DNA from: Bolinopsis microptera
Lineage: Eukaryota > Ctenophora > Tentaculata > Lobata > Bolinopsidae
Direction: 5' to 3'
Assembly (NCBI RefSeq): GCF_026151205.1
Contig: NC_087072.1
Coordinates: 17,375,669 to 17,439,668, forward strand
DNA: 64,000 nt
Numbering within the stretch: position 1 is the first letter of the stretch; each line of letters starts with the position of its first letter. Below the pieces are notes generated by a model, which ran no database searches, was not told the DNA's origin, and saw nothing but the letters and a program-made list of their open reading frames with translations. The translations under genes and the position numbers were made by a program. Below are positions 59,999-64,000 of the stretch, piece after piece.

Positions 59999-62028
59999 CC
60001 AAGATTGCTTCAGCTCTTAATAAGTCTAGATCATCCGGCATTTCCTTTTCATCTACATCAGAAGCCTACATTTTTAGTTTCAATGGTATTGTACAGTAAA
60101 CATTTTTTCACCTCCTTCACTCCACCCTCACGCAGTCACGAACCCTCCATCTCTGACAGCACTCTATCATACAGGGTGGGCCAAAATTAACGTTACATAC
60201 ATCGACGTTTATAGCTCAGTCACTGATTGCCCGATTGAGGTAACTCTTTTTGGTATGACTATGAGGATTATCGATTATGTTGTAAATCAAAGAATAATAT
60301 TCATGTTCAATTTTTCGAATGAAGGTTCATTATCGTATATATTTTATAGTTCTCACAATATAAAGGCTATACCTATTTTAACTTACCTGGGCCGGGAACC
60401 CCAGGCTGGCTATAATGTTTATACTTTATAGATACTAGCAGGAACCTGTGATTCTCTAAAAGTCTAAAGTGTGTCAAGAAGTCAAGAGACGTTAAGAAAT
60501 TAGACAATCTCATCTTACTATATATAAAGCGAGACGATATATATGGATGGCATGGATGGATCCATGCCATTTTACTGACACCACAGCATCAACTTTAACG
60601 CGGCTTTCCGCAAAATTCGTAAACGATATACAGCTGAAACTTTTTTGTCTGGGTCAAATGCTTTTATGCTTTTCAAATCAGCATGAAAATATACAAAATT
60701 GGCCATGAAATAAGAATTTTAGTGCCAAAAATTTGGATCCCCAAGTGGTGTCAAAAACGCGATTTAATTAGGTAATAATTATTTCAGTCTCTAACTCTTG
60801 ACACCACTTTAGGGTTAGACAGGTTCCCGCTAGGAATGGGGGTCCATTTTTCGGGACCAAAATTATTTATTACTTGACCAATTTTGTATTTCTTTATACT
60901 AACAAAAAGGCCATAAAAGCATTCGACCCAGCCAAAAAAGTTTCAAAAGTATATCGTTTGCGGTTTTTGCGGAAAGTCGTGTCAAAGTTGATGCCTTAGT
61001 GTCAGTAAAATGGTACGGATGTATATACATATATAATACAATTAAATTTCCATCAACTGCCTTTTTAAGTCCCATTATTAAAATTTTATATCACAGGTTA
61101 TTGCGAGTCTTACTCGATCACAATACTTAGAAAAAATTGGTTTGAATATAATATTTACCTGGAGACCCCAGGCTATAATGTTCATAAATTTTATTTTTTT
61201 TTTTTTTTAATACTTTCAACACTACTATATAACAAATAATTTGAGGATGTAGATCGAGCCTTGGAGCCGCAATCAATGTCTGAGTAAAAGAATGATCACT
61301 GGGGGATGATGCGAAGGTGCCCAAAGGGATGTTGCTGCCGGCGATGATGCTCCAACTGAAGATGAGTAGATTATGAAATTCCACATCGCATCACACATTA
61401 AATCACCATCCTCTCATAAACTGCCCCTCCCCAAAAGCTCCTGACATTGATTGCTGGCTTCTGGCTGGTCTCTTCCTTAAGTTATTTGTTGTGTGGATAA
61501 GTGTTGTTGATTGATATTGATTAGCAAACTATATTTAACTGTATATGTATCTTTGTCCCAGTGTTTCGTTGGATAGTTATTATATAATACAAGTTTCTTG
61601 CTCAAATCTAAACGAATAACGATGCATTAAACCCCTGTAACTTGTATTATTGAATGACGATAGTCAGATTATTTGCTTGTTACATAACTTGTTATATTAC
61701 TCCAAATCCCTTTGTGGCAAGCTGGTCGACTACAATTGCTATTTACTCGACCAACTTTCCACAATGTCCCCTTACCCAGGAATCCCACTACTCCCTTTAA
61801 AACCCAACCCTAGTCTGCATTATAATCAACCCATAATCCACCCCACCAATTAAATCAAATCAACAACATCCACCACCTTCCCTTACCCAAACATCCACAA
61901 GCACTCAACAACTTAAGAAATCAATTCTCTTTTATGGTATTTTCAATGAAAAAATTAAATATTAGGTATATTATAAAGTTTTAAGTAATCAATGTCCCCT
62001 TTCTCCATTATAAATCAGACGTCCACCC
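59999..62028. other. Retroelement-fragment remainder, repeats and 5' leader
   Basis: 59999-60100 continues the retroelement-like fragment interrupted at 55773. A MITE-like end (atacagggtgggccaaaattaacg) is at 60172-60195. Palindromic motifs tacctgg...ccccaggctataatgtt lie at 60388-60415 and 61157-61185. Two mirror-like blocks at about 60575-60770 and 60840-61015 share wording in opposite orientation (ttgacaccacagcatcaactt / agttgatgcc...agtgtcag; cgcaaaattcgtaaacgatat / atatcgtttgcggtttttgcgg). 61380-62028 is a pyrimidine- and A-rich leader before the ORF at 62116. Confidence 0.4.
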
Positions 62029-62115
62029 ATGATCTACTCATTTCAGGTGCAGCTAATTTGCCGGTGGTGGCAGCCTGGAGGGCACTCAGCACATCCCCTT
62101 GATCAATCAACAGTC

Positions 62116-64000
62116 ATGAAGAGTACTCCACCACCACCACCAGAAACCAGACGCTCGCCCAGAAACGCCTCTCCTGCAGCATCTGTTAAGGCTAAGGCTA
62201 CTCCACCTCATTCTCCTAAAGTGACTAATCCTCTTCACAGGAAGAGCCCTCTCGCCAATAAGGCTAATCTAAAGAACCCTGCAGCCAACATCTCAGGACG
62301 ACGAAGATCTAACAGTCTACCAACTAAGTCAGCTGCAAAGCAGGCTACTGTTTCTCCATTGGGACCATCAACTTTACAGCCACCTTCATCTCTCATCCTA
62401 AAAATCAGTCCTAGCCATGTAATAGACCCTGTTTGCCTAAAAGATAGTCCGCAGAGCCCTATGAGCCCTATCTACAAACCATTCCCACCCTTCCATGTAG
62501 AAGAAGAAGAAAAGGATCAACCAAGTCCAACGCAACGTGCCAACAAAGGTAACTGCCCTTGTAGAGCAAGCTCCGAGGGCAAAGAATGGCTTCTCAAATG
62601 TTGCAGATGCTCTCAGCATTGGCACGCCTCCTGCAGCAACCTGAAGGGATCAAACCAGATTGGTCAGATTGATCTTGATGCCATCCTTCAGTACTGGGAA
62701 TGTCCATGGTGCTTCACGTCATTTCATCCCAAACCAAACAGCAGCACCGCGTCTAAATTTGATAAAGCTCTCCAGTCTAGTGTTGACTACAGTAAAAACA
62801 TCCAAGCTGTATCTGATGCCATCTCGAGTGCTGTATCTAACAGCATACCCACTGTGGAGATATCTTCATTGGAGGCCAGACTTTCACAACTGAGTGAAGA
62901 GATCCACTCCTTCCAAAAATCAAGGAATCATCTCGCCTCTACCCATGATGCAGCAGTGAAACGAGAGAGTAAGCCGTCAGTAGCTCTCCCTAAATGTGTA
63001 CAGCCACCGATAAAGGACTACCAAGTAGACATCTTGGACAAAGATCTGCTTGATGAGGTATCCAGATTTCTCACTGAGAGCAAAGATTCTGGTAAGTTTA
63101 GCCAGATGAATGGAAGGGCAGTCCTCAAATACGGCGAAAGCTACAACTATTCTGGAGACTCAAATGCCCCGTCATCAGCAGCCATTCCATCAGTTTTAAC
63201 AGCTGCCATTGATAGAGTCACGTCTCAGTGCAAACTCACGCACAGGCCTAACTCTGTGCTCATAAACTACTTCCCTCCAAGCAGCGGTGCAGAGGAAAGT
63301 ATGTTGCCCTTTCACTGTGATGACGAGCCAGAGATCCTCGCTGACTCTGACATAGCCACAATTTCCATAGGAGAGGTCAGAAAAATAAGTTTCATGCCCA
63401 TCCACGAAGGACAAACACCCACAAAAAACACTGAAATGTCCCTGGAATCAAACTCAGTTTATATCATGACACGTTCCTCACAGGCATGGTTCAAACATGG
63501 TATTAAAGCTACCCAACAGACCAAGGTAACCCCGTCCATAGGACGTTACTCAATTACCCTTAGAACAGTTGACAAAAAATTTCGAAGAAGCACCATCATA
63601 CTTGGAGATTCCAACACCAAAACTATCAAGTTTGGGAGCGGTGTTGGTACTATGGGTCAGTCTTTCCCTGGCGAAAGAGTTAAGGCGGGCAAAGTTGGTT
63701 TGATTGACCCATGTCACTGTATCGGATACAGCAATGCTGTTATTGTGTGTGGTACAAATGACCTTCGAGTAGACAACCTTAGAGGAGAGAATGCAATCTA
63801 TCAGCTGGTTGACATTCTCCGCATGAAGATTGAACAGATAAAAAAGCTCTCCCCTAAAATCAAACTCTTTGTCACCGCAGTCCTCCCAACCAGACTGCCC
63901 CAAATGAACAAGAACATCATGATCTTCAACCGACTAGTCGATGAATTGTTGAGTGCCAACTTTAACCAGACTGTATGGCACATTGGAGTTGGCCACTTTC
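62116..64000 (+). CDS. Retrotransposon-type ORF1 with PHD finger, AlkB dioxygenase and SGNH esterase (partial)
   Basis: The frame is open from the ATG at 62116 (an earlier in-frame ATG is at 62029) to the window end, 628 codons, and is cut off there. Order: Pro/Ser/Lys-rich basic tail (1-145); PHD-like zinc finger (about 147-199: CPC, KCCRCSQHWHASC, WECPWC); coiled coil (about 215-275); AlkB-type 2OG-Fe(II) dioxygenase (about 325-485: MNGRAVLKYGESYNYSG, iron ligands His400 and Asp402 in FHCDDE, SDIATISIGEVRKISF, third ligand His461 in WFKHGI, oxoglutarate-binding Arg477 and Arg483 in RYSITLR); SGNH hydrolase (from 494: ILGDSNTK with nucleophile Ser499; VCGTND). PHD plus esterase is known in CR1-type ORF1; the AlkB domain between them is not something I expect there. 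Confidence 0.85.
   Translation, partial: MKSTPPPPPETRRSPRNASPAASVKAKATPPHSPKVTNPLHRKSPLANKANLKNPAANISGRRRSNSLPTKSAAKQATVSPLGPSTLQPPSSLILKISPSHVIDPVCLKDSPQSPMSPIYKPFPPFHVEEEEKDQPSPTQRANKGNCPCRASSEGKEWLLKCCRCSQHWHASCSNLKGSNQIGQIDLDAILQYWECPWCFTSFHPKPNSSTASKFDKALQSSVDYSKNIQAVSDAISSAVSNSIPTVEISSLEARLSQLSEEIHSFQKSRNHLASTHDAAVKRESKPSVALPKCVQPPIKDYQVDILDKDLLDEVSRFLTESKDSGKFSQMNGRAVLKYGESYNYSGDSNAPSSAAIPSVLTAAIDRVTSQCKLTHRPNSVLINYFPPSSGAEESMLPFHCDDEPEILADSDIATISIGEVRKISFMPIHEGQTPTKNTEMSLESNSVYIMTRSSQAWFKHGIKATQQTKVTPSIGRYSITLRTVDKKFRRSTIILGDSNTKTIKFGSGVGTMGQSFPGERVKAGKVGLIDPCHCIGYSNAVIVCGTNDLRVDNLRGENAIYQLVDILRMKIEQIKKLSPKIKLFVTAVLPTRLPQMNKNIMIFNRLVDELLSANFNQTVWHIGVGHF

Overview
The window is animal DNA. 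Genes are split by introns with GT/AG borders, it is AT-rich, it has a Gi-type G-protein alpha gene and a multi-exon immunoglobulin/sushi-domain gene, and it is dense in transposons and satellites. The character of the Polinton genes fits an early-branching invertebrate, possibly a cnidarian such as a hydrozoan. That is an inference; no marker in the window settles the species.

Layout. 0-8.7 kb: 3' remnants of non-LTR retrotransposons (865-2028 and about 2840-3163), a 790-bp MITE with an 8-bp target-site duplication (TSD), and GC-rich SINE-like modules. 8.7-15 kb: about 325-bp repeats arranged head-to-tail and then inverted around a 40-bp minisatellite, interrupted by a 1,960-bp element at 12248-14207. 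18.35-21.38 kb (minus): an intronless Gi-like Galpha gene that has lost the P-loop lysine and is split by a 1.95-kb insertion with a 12-bp TSD. 23.4-50.3 kb (minus): about 20 exons of a secreted or membrane Ig/sushi/Cys-rich gene. 50.3-55.5 kb: an inverted gene-fragment pair, an 8-bp satellite and SINE/LINE debris. 55,782-59,990: a 4.2-kb transposon with about 0.87-kb terminal inverted repeats (TIRs) and an 8-bp TSD, sitting inside an older retroelement-like fragment. 62.1 kb to the window end: the first ORF of a retrotransposon-like element joining a PHD finger, an AlkB-type dioxygenase and an SGNH esterase.

The centrepiece is a complete Polinton/Maverick (virus-like DNA transposon) at 25,786-41,810, 16,025 bp. 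It has AGT...ACT ends, near-identical TIRs of about 2.36 kb and a perfect 6-bp TSD (TAGGTA). It sits inside a (TTAGGTATG)n array in an intron of the Ig gene. It carries a major capsid protein, a penton-like minor capsid protein and a shortened paralogue, a pVI-like internal capsid protein broken by a nested hAT element, an adenain-type protease, a packaging ATPase, a chromodomain integrase, two small conserved-type proteins, zinc-finger/coiled-coil proteins, and two paralogous one-pass membrane proteins facing outward, one near each end. No DNA polymerase B gene is present. The arm where one might sit holds an inverted, diverged copy of the other arm, which suggests that one end was copied over the other.

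How the parts work together: in the Polinton, plus-strand capsid/protease genes and minus-strand integrase/ATPase genes converge on a short region with a perfect hairpin. The integrase and the zinc-finger/coiled-coil gene diverge from a 73-bp region with a TATA-like box. The morphogenesis and integration sets are recognisable, while the replication function is missing and the internal capsid gene is broken. This copy therefore looks recent but defective.
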